43,287 nt of DNA, taken from an uncultured Actinomycetes bacterium. GTDB lineage: Bacteria > Actinomycetota > Actinomycetes > Mycobacteriales > Mycobacteriaceae. How positions within the stretch are numbered: position 1 is the stretch's first letter; each line of letters opens with the position of its first letter. Made by a program: the position numbers and the translations under genes. Shown here piece by piece: positions 36,394 through 43,287 of the stretch. The stretch spans positions 68,259 through 111,545 of the forward strand of contig CAIRCP010000080.1 in the NCBI GenBank assembly GCA_903877095.1, written 5' to 3'. The notes under the pieces were generated by a model. That model did not search any database and was not told the DNA's origin. It was given only the letters and a program-made list of their open reading frames with translations.

Positions 36394-38646
36394 ATGCCAG
36401 TCATCAAGCAGTGGCCCCTGGTTGCCCGACCCGCCCTCGACGGCGTGGTCGAGATTCTTTCCTCGGATCGCTCGGGCGGCGTCGCGCTGCTCGGGGATGA
36501 GGGCGTGGGTAAGTCCACGCTCGCGGCACAGGCCGCTGAGCGACTGGGCCTGGGCGAGCCGGTGTGGGTCATCGGCACGCTGGCTCAATCCGCGGTGCCG
36601 TTCGGCGCCTTCGGCCCGCTACTGCCGGACATCCAAGAGGCCGGCAAGCCCGCCGCCATGCTGTCGGCTGCAGCCGAAAGCATACTGGCGCAAGCGAATT
36701 CAGCGCCGATCATCGTCGACAACGCACGCCTGCTCGACCCGCTCTCGGCAAGCCTGGTTTACCGCCTGGCCAAGGAGGAGAAGGCCCGGCCGGCTGGAAG
36801 CCCGGTGATCGTCACGGTTCGGTCGGTGCTGCGGGTGCCGCACGTGGTCAGCGCGCTGTGGGAAGACGGCCTGCTCGACCGGGTCGACGTCCGGCCGATG
36901 GACGCGACGGAAACCGCCGCGCTGGTGGCAGCGGCGGGTGGCACGGACCCCGATGCGCTCTACAAGCGCACCGGCGGGAATCCCCTGCACCTGCGGATGC
37001 TGCTGAGCACCGGCATCACCGATGAGAGCCTGCCAGGCGCGATCGACAAGTACCTCCATGATCTGCACGCTCCGGTCCGCACCGCGTTGGATTACCTGTG
37101 CGTCTTCGAGCCGTTGTCACGTGCGGATCTGGCGGCGCTCGCCGGCGAAGATGCCGTCGCCGAAGGCATCGAGTGCGGCGCCATCGAGCAATACGCCGGC
37201 CAGCTCTACGCCGGGCACGCGCTGTACCTGGAACGGCTGGCTGCGATGCTGCAGAAGCCCGACGTGCAGCGGCTGCGCTCGGCCGTCGCCGCCCGGCTGA
37301 CCGGCCGGCCCACCCACACTCCCGCCGACCGGCTGGGCCTCACCGTCCTGGCCCTGCAGGCCGACGCCCCGGTCGACAGCGACGCAGTGGTCGCTGCCGC
37401 CGAGGAGGCCCTGCACCTGGGCGATCACGGCCTGGCCGAGCGCCTGGCCCGCGGCGCGCTGGACCGCGGCGAGCACTTCAACGCGCGGCTGGCGTTGAGC
37501 ACCGCGCTGGGCTGGCAGGGCCGCGGCCGGGAGGCCGAATCAGTGCTCGCCGGCCTCGATATCGGGCAGATGTCGGAGGAACAGCTGATGGCCTGGGCGG
37601 TGCCCCGGGCAGCCAACCAGTTCTGGATGCTCTCCGAACCCGAGCGGGCGGCGATCTTCCTGCAGAACATCCGTGGCCGGGTCAACGCAGCGTCCGCGCG
37701 CTGCACGCTCGACGCGCTGTCGGCGACGTTCGCGATGAACGCGGGCAACATTCACCGCGCCTTGGAAGTGGCCGGCGAGGCGCTCTCGAACTCCGACGCC
37801 CCGGACATGGCAGTGGCCTGGGCGGCCAGCTCGACGGCCCTGTGTTCGGCGCGGACCGGGGACTTCGCCGCCGTCGGGCCGGCCGTGGGACGGGTCCTCG
37901 GTTCGGATTATCCCGGGCTGCTGCGGTTCACCGTCGGCCTGGCCGAGACGACCACGCTGTTGTTCGAGGGCAAGACCGACGAGGCCCTCGATGCGTCGCG
38001 GAAATTCACCGATTTCGCCGAATCGGTACAGCCCGGTCGCGCGATCGGCGACGTGCTGACGGCCCAGGTCCTGCTGGCGCGCGGCGAGACGGCCGCCGCC
38101 GTGGAGTTGCTGAAGCCGGCAGCCGCCATCCTGGCGCGCACCGGATACTCCTGGGGACCGCTGGCACTGATGTACCTGACGACGGCGCAGGGGTATCAGG
38201 GCGAGGTGGCCGAGTCCGGCAAGACTCTGGCCAGGGCGATGTCGTTGCACGGCACCAAGTCGGCGATGTTCGCTCCCGAGTTGGGCGTCGCGCGGGCCTG
38301 GCGGCTGGCGACCATCGGGGATCGGCATGCAGCGATCACCTCGGCCCGCGACGCGGCCCGTACCGCCAAGCGCACTGGGCAACTCGCGGTGGCGGTGTGG
38401 GCCTGGCACGAGGCCGCCCGCCTGGGCGACCGCCGGGCCGCTGACGCGCTGGCTCCGATCGCCCAATCGGTGCCGTGCGTCTACACCGACCTGGCATTGG
38501 CCCACGCCCGCGCGCTAGCGGACGGGGACGCCACCGCGTTGCGCGGGGCTGCGGAAAACCTGGCCGCCGCGGGGTTCCACGGCGCCGCCGCCGACGCGTC
38601 GCGCCAAGCCGACGAGTTGGCCGCAGCATCGGCCGTTTCGCATTAA
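36394..38646 (+). CDS. P-loop ATPase with TPR-like repeats, no HTH (Rv1204c-like)
   Basis: A 750-residue protein resembling the ATPase core of LuxR/MalT-type STAND proteins. Walker A is LGDEGVGKST (about 31-40), a Walker B-like strand is APIIVDNARLLDPL, and GGNPLHLRMLL matches the sensor/GxP region of AAA/STAND proteins. From about residue 330 to the end it is all-helical with Ala-rich TPR-like repeats. A C-terminal LuxR-type HTH is absent, so it is probably not a DNA-binding regulator on its own. Position, divergent from the LOG gene and beside dapE, matches Rv1204c. Function unknown. Confidence 0.85.
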   Translation: MPVIKQWPLVARPALDGVVEILSSDRSGGVALLGDEGVGKSTLAAQAAERLGLGEPVWVIGTLAQSAVPFGAFGPLLPDIQEAGKPAAMLSAAAESILAQANSAPIIVDNARLLDPLSASLVYRLAKEEKARPAGSPVIVTVRSVLRVPHVVSALWEDGLLDRVDVRPMDATETAALVAAAGGTDPDALYKRTGGNPLHLRMLLSTGITDESLPGAIDKYLHDLHAPVRTALDYLCVFEPLSRADLAALAGEDAVAEGIECGAIEQYAGQLYAGHALYLERLAAMLQKPDVQRLRSAVAARLTGRPTHTPADRLGLTVLALQADAPVDSDAVVAAAEEALHLGDHGLAERLARGALDRGEHFNARLALSTALGWQGRGREAESVLAGLDIGQMSEEQLMAWAVPRAANQFWMLSEPERAAIFLQNIRGRVNAASARCTLDALSATFAMNAGNIHRALEVAGEALSNSDAPDMAVAWAASSTALCSARTGDFAAVGPAVGRVLGSDYPGLLRFTVGLAETTTLLFEGKTDEALDASRKFTDFAESVQPGRAIGDVLTAQVLLARGETAAAVELLKPAAAILARTGYSWGPLALMYLTTAQGYQGEVAESGKTLARAMSLHGTKSAMFAPELGVARAWRLATIGDRHAAITSARDAARTAKRTGQLAVAVWAWHEAARLGDRRAADALAPIAQSVPCVYTDLALAHARALADGDATALRGAAENLAAAGFHGAAADASRQADELAAASAVSH

Positions 38647-38654
38647 GCGCTGAG

Positions 38655-39716
38655 TCACCCGCCGAGGTACCGGCGCAAGGTCGCGGTCACCGCGCCGATC
38701 TGAGCGATCGAGACCCATTCGTCGCGCCGGTGCGCGAGGTTGGGATCCCCGGGTCCGTAGTTCACCGCCGGGATGCCCAGGGCGGCGAAGCGGGCCACGT
38801 CGGTCCAGCCGAACTTGGCCCGCACCCGGCCGTCGGCGGCAGCCACCAGTTCCGCGGCGGCCGGGTGGTGCAGGCCCGGCAGGGCGCCGGGGGCTGCGTC
38901 GGTCATCTCGATCCCGACGTCGAGTCCGTCGAACGCCTCCCGGACATGGGCCAGGGCCTGCTCCACGGTGCGATCCGGGGCAAACCGGAAGTTGACCGTC
39001 ACCGAAGCAGCGTCGGGGATCACGTTGCCCGCCACTCCCCCGTCGACCCCGACGGCGGACAGACCCTCCCGGTACGTGCATCCGTCGATCTCGACGATCC
39101 GGCCCTCATAACCGGACAACCGCTCCAGGACGCTGCTGAGCTTGTGAATCGCGTTGTCTCCCAACCACGATCGCGCCGCATGAGCCCGGGTTCCGGCGGC
39201 CGAGACCACCGCGCGCATGGTGCCCTGACAACCCGCCTCGATGTAGCCGCCCGACGGCTCACCAAGGATCGCCACGTCGGCGCGCAGCCATTCGGGCAGG
39301 TCGCGTTCGATGCGGCCCAGGCCGTTGGCGCTCGCCTCGATCTCCTCGCAGTCGTAGAAGATCAGTGTCACGTCGCGGGCGGGGTCGGACACCGTGGCGG
39401 CCAGATGCAGGAACACCGCGTCGCCGGACTTCATGTCCGAGGCGCCGCAGCCGAAGATGTGGTCGGCGTCGCGGCGGGACGGGACGTTGTCGGCGATCGG
39501 AACGGTGTCGAGGTGGCCGGCCAGAATCACCCGCGACGACCGGCCCAGGTTCGTCCGGGCGAGCACGGCGTCGCCGTTGCGGATCACCTCATAGCCGGTC
39601 TGCTCCCGCAGCGCGGCCTCCACCTCGTCGGCGATCCGGCGTTCCTCTCGCGACACGCTCGGGATGTCGATCAGAGCGGCGGTCAGATCACTCGGGTCGG
39701 CGCGAAGGTCCAGCAC
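38655..39716 (-). CDS. dapE: Succinyl-diaminopimelate desuccinylase DapE
   Basis: A 353-residue M20 metallopeptidase hydrolysing N-succinyl-LL-diaminopimelate in lysine and peptidoglycan precursor synthesis. Metal-binding and catalytic residues are visible in [10 protein letters not shown] (His, catalytic Asp), [12 protein letters not shown] (bridging Asp), YDCEEIE (catalytic and ligand Glu) and a C-terminal His in NLAHRRDEW. The GTG at 39716 gives the length expected from Rv1202 (354) and follows TAGCCT by eight bases. Divergent from dapD, whose product acts two steps earlier in the pathway. Confidence 0.96.
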   Translation of the reverse strand: MLDLRADPSDLTAALIDIPSVSREERRIADEVEAALREQTGYEVIRNGDAVLARTNLGRSSRVILAGHLDTVPIADNVPSRRDADHIFGCGASDMKSGDAVFLHLAATVSDPARDVTLIFYDCEEIEASANGLGRIERDLPEWLRADVAILGEPSGGYIEAGCQGTMRAVVSAAGTRAHAARSWLGDNAIHKLSSVLERLSGYEGRIVEIDGCTYREGLSAVGVDGGVAGNVIPDAASVTVNFRFAPDRTVEQALAHVREAFDGLDVGIEMTDAAPGALPGLHHPAAAELVAAADGRVRAKFGWTDVARFAALGIPAVNYGPGDPNLAHRRDEWVSIAQIGAVTATLRRYLGG

Positions 39717-39724
39717 AACTGACC

Positions 39725-39730
39725 AGGCTA
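39725..39730 (-). promoter_or_regulatory. Candidate -10 hexamer (TAGCCT) for leaderless dapE mRNA
   Basis: On the minus strand TAGCCT is followed by eight bases and the GTG at 39716. It lies in the 46-base gap shared with dapD. Confidence 0.5.
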
Positions 39731-39749
39731 GCGGGCCGCGGGCATCGAC

Positions 39750-39755
39750 TACGGT
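39750..39755 (+). promoter_or_regulatory. Candidate -10 hexamer (TACGGT) for leaderless dapD mRNA
   Basis: TACGGT is followed by seven bases and the GTG at 39763. Its -35 region would fall on the dapE -10 hexamer, so the two divergent promoters must overlap. Confidence 0.5.
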
Positions 39756-39762
39756 GTGCACC

Positions 39763-40707
39763 GTGACTTCTGCTGCGGGTTTCGGATTGGCAACCGTCGC
39801 CAAGGACGGCACCGTACTCGACGCCTGGTTCCCGGATCCGGATCTGGGCGCCTATAGCCCCGCGGGCACCACCGTGCTGTCGGCCGACGACATCGCCGGT
39901 GAACTCGGCGCGCTGGCCGGCCCGGACCCCGAACGCGGCGTCGACGTGGTCGCGATTCGCACCGTTGTCGCCGACTTGGCCGACAAGCCGCTGGACGCCT
40001 ACGACGCGTACTTGCGCTTGCACCTGATCTCGCACCGGCTGGTCGAGCCGCATGGGCTCAATCTGGACGGGCTGTTCGGCATCCTGACCAACGTGGTGTG
40101 GACCAACTACGGCCCGTGCCCCGTCGAGGGGTTCGAGGACGCCCGGTTGCGGTTGCGCCGCCGCGGGCCGGTGACCGTCTACGGGGTCGACAAGTTCCCG
40201 AGGATGGTCGACTACGTGGTCCCCACCGGAGTGCGCATCGCCGACGCCGACCGGGTCCGGCTCGGTGCGCACCTGGCGACGGGCACCACCGTCATGCACG
40301 AGGGGTTCGTCAACTTCAACGCGGGCACGCTCGGCGCGTCGATGGTGGAGGGCCGCATTTCCGCGGGCGTAGTGGTCGACGACGGCTCGGACATCGGCGG
40401 CGGTGCGTCGATCATGGGCACGCTGTCCGGCGGCGGCACCGAGGTGATCTCGGTGGGCAAGCGCTGCCTGCTCGGCGCCAACGCCGGCCTGGGCATCTCG
40501 CTGGGCGACGACTGCGTCGTCGAGGCCGGGCTGTACATCACCGCCGGCACCAAGGTCACCTTGTCCGATGGCGCAACAGTGAAGGCGCGGGAACTGTCCG
40601 GCGCGAATAACCTTCTGTTCCGCCGCAATTCAGTCACCGGCGCGGTGGAAGTGGTGCGCCGGGACGGCACGGGCATCACGCTCAACACCGCGTTGCACGC
40701 GAATTAG
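39763..40707 (+). CDS. dapD: Tetrahydrodipicolinate N-succinyltransferase DapD
   Basis: A 314-residue actinobacterial-type DapD. The N-terminal domain (about 1-150) is followed by the left-handed beta-helix with hexapeptide repeats ([20 protein letters not shown], then [14 protein letters not shown] and [20 protein letters not shown]). It transfers succinyl from succinyl-CoA to tetrahydrodipicolinate in the lysine/diaminopimelate pathway. The GTG at 39763 is three residues from the Rv1201c length. The gene's last codons and stop are partly duplicated 24 bases downstream. Confidence 0.96.
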   Translation: MTSAAGFGLATVAKDGTVLDAWFPDPDLGAYSPAGTTVLSADDIAGELGALAGPDPERGVDVVAIRTVVADLADKPLDAYDAYLRLHLISHRLVEPHGLNLDGLFGILTNVVWTNYGPCPVEGFEDARLRLRRRGPVTVYGVDKFPRMVDYVVPTGVRIADADRVRLGAHLATGTTVMHEGFVNFNAGTLGASMVEGRISAGVVVDDGSDIGGGASIMGTLSGGGTEVISVGKRCLLGANAGLGISLGDDCVVEAGLYITAGTKVTLSDGATVKARELSGANNLLFRRNSVTGAVEVVRRDGTGITLNTALHAN

Positions 40708-40731
40708 ACACCCGCGTTGCACGCGAACTGA
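40688..40731. repeat. 24-base-spaced duplication of the dapD gene end
   Basis: CCGCGTTGCACGCGAA occurs at 40688-40703 (inside dapD) and again at 40712-40727. Each copy is followed by a stop in the same frame (TAG at 40705, TGA at 40729), so the end of dapD appears duplicated with small changes. Confidence 0.8.
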
Positions 40732-40739
40732 CGCGCGGC

Positions 40740-41090
40740 CTATCCGGCCGCCAGGACGCAGAACTCGTTGCCCTCGGGATCGGCCAGCACCACCCAGGTC
40801 TGCTCACCCTGACCGATGTCGGCAGGGCGGGCGCCCAGTGCGATGAGACGGTCCACCTCGGCCTGCTGATCGTCGGGGGTGAAGTCGAAGTGGATGCGGT
40901 TCTTCACCGACTTGTCCTCGGGCACCGGCAGAAACAACCAGTCCGGGCACTGGCCGGCGGGCGGGCACACCAGCCACTCGCCGTCGTCGTCGGCCGGTTT
41001 CAGTGCCCACCCGAGGGCCTGTGACCACCACCGCGCCAGCGCGGCGGTGTCATGGGCGTCCACGCAGATCTCGGTGAACCGCAGACTCAT
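40740..41090 (-). CDS. VOC (glyoxalase/bleomycin-resistance fold) protein
   Basis: A 116-residue single-domain VOC protein. The paired beta-alpha-beta-beta-beta modules are seen in LRFTEICVDAHDTAALARWW with SQALGW, and KNRIHFDFTPDD, then TWVVLADPEGNEFCVL (the DPEGNEFC strand is characteristic). Metal-ligand candidates are the Glu near the N terminus, the central His and the final Glu. Substrate unknown. Its ATG overlaps the fadD36 stop by four bases, so it is coupled to the acyl-CoA synthetase. Confidence 0.9.
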   Translation of the reverse strand: MSLRFTEICVDAHDTAALARWWSQALGWALKPADDDGEWLVCPPAGQCPDWLFLPVPEDKSVKNRIHFDFTPDDQQAEVDRLIALGARPADIGQGEQTWVVLADPEGNEFCVLAAG

Positions 41091-42487
41091 CGCATGAGCT
41101 CCTTCTTGACCACCTTGCCCATGGCGTTGCGTGGCAGCGACTCGACCAGCCGGACTTCCCGCGGCCGCTTGTGCACCGAAAGTTGTTGCGCCACATAATC
41201 GATCAGCTCATGAGACTCGGCGTCGCCGACGACGAACGCGACGATCCGCTGGCCGAGATCGTCGTCGGGCAGCCCGACCACGGCCACCTCCGCGACCCCG
41301 GGATGACCCAGCAGGGCGGTTTCAATCTCACCCGCACCGACCCGGTAACCGCCGGACTTGATGAGGTCCACCGACTCGCGGCCGACGATGCGGTGCATCC
41401 CGTCAGGGCCGATGACGGCGGCGTCGCCGGTGCGGTACCACCCGCCCGGAGCGAAGGCCTCAGCGGTGGCGTCCGGACGGTGGAGATAGCCGTCGAACAC
41501 GGTCGGCGTGTTCACCTGCAGGCTGCCGATGGTCTCGCCGTCGTGAGGCACGGGTGAGCCGTCCTCGCCGATGAGTCTGGTCTGCATGCCCGTCAGCGGC
41601 AGGCCCACCGAACCCGGCCGGCGCTCGCCGTCGGCGCGAGTGCTGACCGTGATGAGTGTCTCGGTGCAGCCATAGCGCTCCACCGGGGCGTGCCCGGTGA
41701 GTTCGGCGAGCCCGGTGAACACCGGCACCGGAAGCGCCGCGCTGCCCGAGACCAGCAGCCGGGCCGGTGCCAGCGCGCGCGCCGCGGCCTGGTCGGCGAC
41801 CACCCGCGACCACACCGTGGGCACCCCGAAGTACAGCGTGCCGCCCGCCTGGGCATAGGCCTGCGGCGTCGGCTTGCCGGTGTGGATGAAGCGGTTGCCC
41901 ACCCGCAGCGAACCCAGCAGGCCCAGAACCAGGCCGTGCACGTGGAACAGCGGCAGGCCGTGCACCAGCGTGTCGTCGGGCGTCCACTGCCAGGCCTGCG
42001 CCAGCGCGTCGATGTCGGACGCGATGGCCCCGCGGCTGATCACCGCACCCTTGGGCGCCCCGGTGGTCCCGGAGGTGTAGATCACCATTGCCGTGCTGCG
42101 CGGATCCGGTTCTGGGTAGCGGTGCCAAGACCGGGCATGCAGTCGCACCGGCACGCGCGGAAGTCCGGCCGGGTCGGCGGGCACGTCGCCCAACCACGCC
42201 TGGGCGGCGGAGTCGGCGAGGATGTGTGCCTGTTCGCCGACACCGACGTCGGCCGGCACCGGGACGAACGGGACACCCGCGATGAGGCAACCGGTGATCG
42301 CGAGCACGGTCGCCGGCGACGGCGTGGCCAGGACCGCGACGCGCCCGGCCCCCCCGACCCGCTCGGCGACGGAGGTGGCTGCTCCGACCAGATCGCTGCG
42401 CGACAGCGTGACTCCGTCGATGGTGACCGCGTCACTGAGATCGGCACCGCCGGCCACCGCGGCGGGGTTCAGCGAGCTCAGCAGCAT
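41087..42487 (-). CDS. fadD36: Acyl-CoA synthetase FadD36
   Basis: A 466-residue adenylate-forming acyl-CoA ligase. The AMP/ATP motif VIYTSGTTGAPKGAVISRGA is complete; VERYGCTETLITVS, WYRTGDAAVIGPDG and the hinge GRESVDLIKSGGYRVGAGEIE follow, with the catalytic Lys in RNAMGKVVKKEL at the C terminus. Length and style match malonyl-CoA/short-chain ligases such as Rv1193 FadD36; the substrate is not certain. The ATG follows TAGCCT by six bases. Confidence 0.92.
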   Translation of the reverse strand: MLLSSLNPAAVAGGADLSDAVTIDGVTLSRSDLVGAATSVAERVGGAGRVAVLATPSPATVLAITGCLIAGVPFVPVPADVGVGEQAHILADSAAQAWLGDVPADPAGLPRVPVRLHARSWHRYPEPDPRSTAMVIYTSGTTGAPKGAVISRGAIASDIDALAQAWQWTPDDTLVHGLPLFHVHGLVLGLLGSLRVGNRFIHTGKPTPQAYAQAGGTLYFGVPTVWSRVVADQAAARALAPARLLVSGSAALPVPVFTGLAELTGHAPVERYGCTETLITVSTRADGERRPGSVGLPLTGMQTRLIGEDGSPVPHDGETIGSLQVNTPTVFDGYLHRPDATAEAFAPGGWYRTGDAAVIGPDGMHRIVGRESVDLIKSGGYRVGAGEIETALLGHPGVAEVAVVGLPDDDLGQRIVAFVVGDAESHELIDYVAQQLSVHKRPREVRLVESLPRNAMGKVVKKELMR

Positions 42488-42493
42488 CCCGGC

Positions 42494-42499
42494 AGGCTA
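42494..42499 (-). promoter_or_regulatory. Candidate -10 hexamer (TAGCCT) for leaderless fadD36 mRNA
   Basis: On the minus strand TAGCCT is followed by six bases and the ATG at 42487, with no ribosome site. Confidence 0.45.
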
Positions 42500-42563
42500 C
42501 CGGAGTCTCGGCCGGCGCAGATGTGACGAATGGGGTTTGGTCGCGACTACCCTGGCCGGTGCA

Positions 42564-42885
42564 ATGAAGTCCGGTCGCTGCCGAATCACGCCACTGCTGG
42601 GTGCAGCGGCGTTCCTCGCGTCGCTCGTCGTGAGCCCGCCCGCGCAGGCCGCGCCCACGCCGTGGAACGGGCGCTATCAGATGCTGACGTACGCCTCCCA
42701 GAAGGCCGGTACCAGTCCGGCGGGCCGGCAGACGGAGAACGATTTCGGCGCGAAGTTCACCGTCTCCACCTCCTGCACGGTGACGACCTGTGTCGCGCTC
42801 ACTCAAAGGCATGTGGCACACCGACATCGCCGAGGGCGCCTGCCGCGGCAGCGTCGTGATGCCGGTCGCCGCCATTCCGACCTGA
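42564..42885 (+). pseudogene. Secreted mycobacterial protein with internal deletion and frameshift
   Basis: The start encodes a signal peptide (MKSGRCRITPLLGAAAFLAS, ending PPAQAAP) and the opening of a small exported mycobacterial family (WNGRYQMLTYASQKAGTS, then CTVTTCVAL). The frame then changes near 42795-42805, and another frame supplies what looks like the normal C terminus (LKGMWHTDIAEGACRGSVV, then MPVAAIPT and a TGA at 42883-42885). The middle of the protein, with roughly 50-80 codons, appears to be missing. If read without correction the first frame runs to 43052, into the next gene. Function of the family unknown. Confidence 0.7.
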
Positions 42886-42931
42886 CGCACCGACCAGTCC
42901 GGCACACGATCGAGCGACGGGCCTGTTACGG

Positions 42932-42951
42932 TTTCCCGCGGAACCGGGAAA
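42932..42951. promoter_or_regulatory. Inverted repeat TTTCCCG/CGGGAAA upstream of the porin gene
   Basis: Seven-base arms with a six-base spacer, 47 bases after the broken secreted-protein gene and 84 before the porin ATG. It is followed by AAAATTTCTTT. It could be a weak terminator or a regulator site; no decision is possible from sequence. Confidence 0.35.
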
Positions 42952-42967
42952 AAATTTCTTTCCAATC

Positions 42968-42993
42968 CGGTAACAATGTGATTTCTGTTACCG
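42968..42993. promoter_or_regulatory. Inverted repeat CGGTAACA-N10-TGTTACCG upstream of the porin gene
   Basis: Perfect eight-base arms separated by ten bases, 42 bases before the porin ATG. One-helical-turn-plus spacing of such arms is typical of dimeric repressor or activator sites. No gene for the regulator is identifiable in the window. Confidence 0.5.
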
Positions 42994-43035
42994 ATGAGAA
43001 AGCTGTCACGTCTCACCTCCGCGATAGGAGCCGCC

Positions 43036-43287
43036 ATGAAGGTTGTCAATAGAGTTCTGGTGGCGCTGGTCACCGCATTGCTGGGCCTGTTCGTGGCCCT
43101 GCCCGGGACGGCGCAGGCCGGGATGGACGACCAGATGAGTCTGGTTGACGGCGGTGGCCGCACGATGACCATCCAGCAGTGGGACACCTTCCTCGACGGG
43201 GTGTATCCGCTGGACCGCAACCGGCTGACCCGTGAGTGGTTCCACTCCGGCAAGGCCAAGTACAACGTGGCCGGCCCGGGTGCGGAC
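43036..43287 (+). CDS. mspA: MspA-family outer-membrane porin, N-terminal part
   Basis: The first 84 codons are present; the gene runs off the right edge. A signal peptide (VLVALVTALLGLFVALPGTAQA) is followed by the mature start GMDDQMSLVDGGGRTM, IQQWDTFLDGVYPLDRNRLT and REWFHSGKAKYNVAGPGAD, closely matching MspA of M. smegmatis. MspA octamers form the main hydrophilic channel of the mycobacterial outer membrane. The constriction-zone aspartates lie beyond the window, so channel properties cannot be judged. AGGAG lies six bases before the ATG. MspA porins are typical of fast-growing species. Confidence 0.95.
   Translation, partial: MKVVNRVLVALVTALLGLFVALPGTAQAGMDDQMSLVDGGGRTMTIQQWDTFLDGVYPLDRNRLTREWFHSGKAKYNVAGPGAD

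Noticed and set aside
42886..43052. Continuation of the secreted-protein frame to 43052
   Set aside because: This stretch is Arg/His-rich, covers the porin promoter and start, and the family C terminus is found in the other frame ending at 42885.

Overview
The window is high-GC actinobacterial DNA and is almost certainly a chromosome segment of a non-tuberculous, probably rapidly growing mycobacterium. The evidence is gene order: lpqZ, corA, the lpqY-sugA-sugB-sugC trehalose importer, mrp, tatB, htrA, rseA, sigE, an O-methyltransferase, glgC, glgM, tagA, gpgS, folP2, fadD6, a LOG protein, dapE, dapD and fadD36 appear essentially in the order of the Mycobacterium tuberculosis Rv1193-Rv1245c block. 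An MspA-type porin at the right edge and a short malic enzyme in the slot where M. tuberculosis carries mdh argue against the tuberculosis complex. Family names and synteny come from memory of these families; no search was run.

Region 1 (1-5,330) is accessory. A minus-strand operon encodes an HTH protein fused to a degenerate N6-methylase/specificity-like region, then HsdM, HsdS and the start of a DUF1016 (YhcG-type) nuclease that runs off the left edge. A near-perfect palindrome separates it from a divergent small Cys-rich protein. This type I-like restriction locus is the best candidate for an unusual system.

Region 2 (5,337-18,464) holds a secreted DUF732 protein, an SDR, lpqZ, malic enzyme, corA, the trehalose-recycling ABC transporter operon with a suppressor-of-fused-domain gene attached to its end, a stress-protein-like membrane protein, a CitE-like lyase, a soluble MgtE-N/CBS protein and a DUF1003 protein. 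Region 3 (18,530-25,343) is cell-envelope stress: a lytic transglycosylase, the Fe-S scaffold ATPase Mrp, TatB, the HtrA protease, anti-sigma RseA, SigE and an O-methyltransferase.

Region 4 (25,387-28,208) has an ogt gene with an altered active-site motif behind an ada-alkA fusion broken by an internal deletion, plus DUF4126 and DUF427 genes. Region 5 (28,205-36,344) is glycogen/methylglucose polysaccharide metabolism (glgC, glgM, gpgS) with tagA, folP2, fadD6 and a LOG protein. Region 6 (36,394-43,287) has a large P-loop/TPR-like protein, the lysine/diaminopimelate genes dapE and dapD in a divergent pair, a VOC protein, fadD36, a second gene broken by internal deletion (secreted protein), and the 5' end of an mspA-like porin.

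Two patterns run through the window. Many genes begin 6-8 bases after a TANNNT hexamer, as expected for leaderless mycobacterial mRNAs, often as back-to-back pairs. Short tandem duplications sit in the small gaps between genes, three of them spanning a stop codon. No tRNA, rRNA, CRISPR array, insertion sequence or phage integrase was seen.
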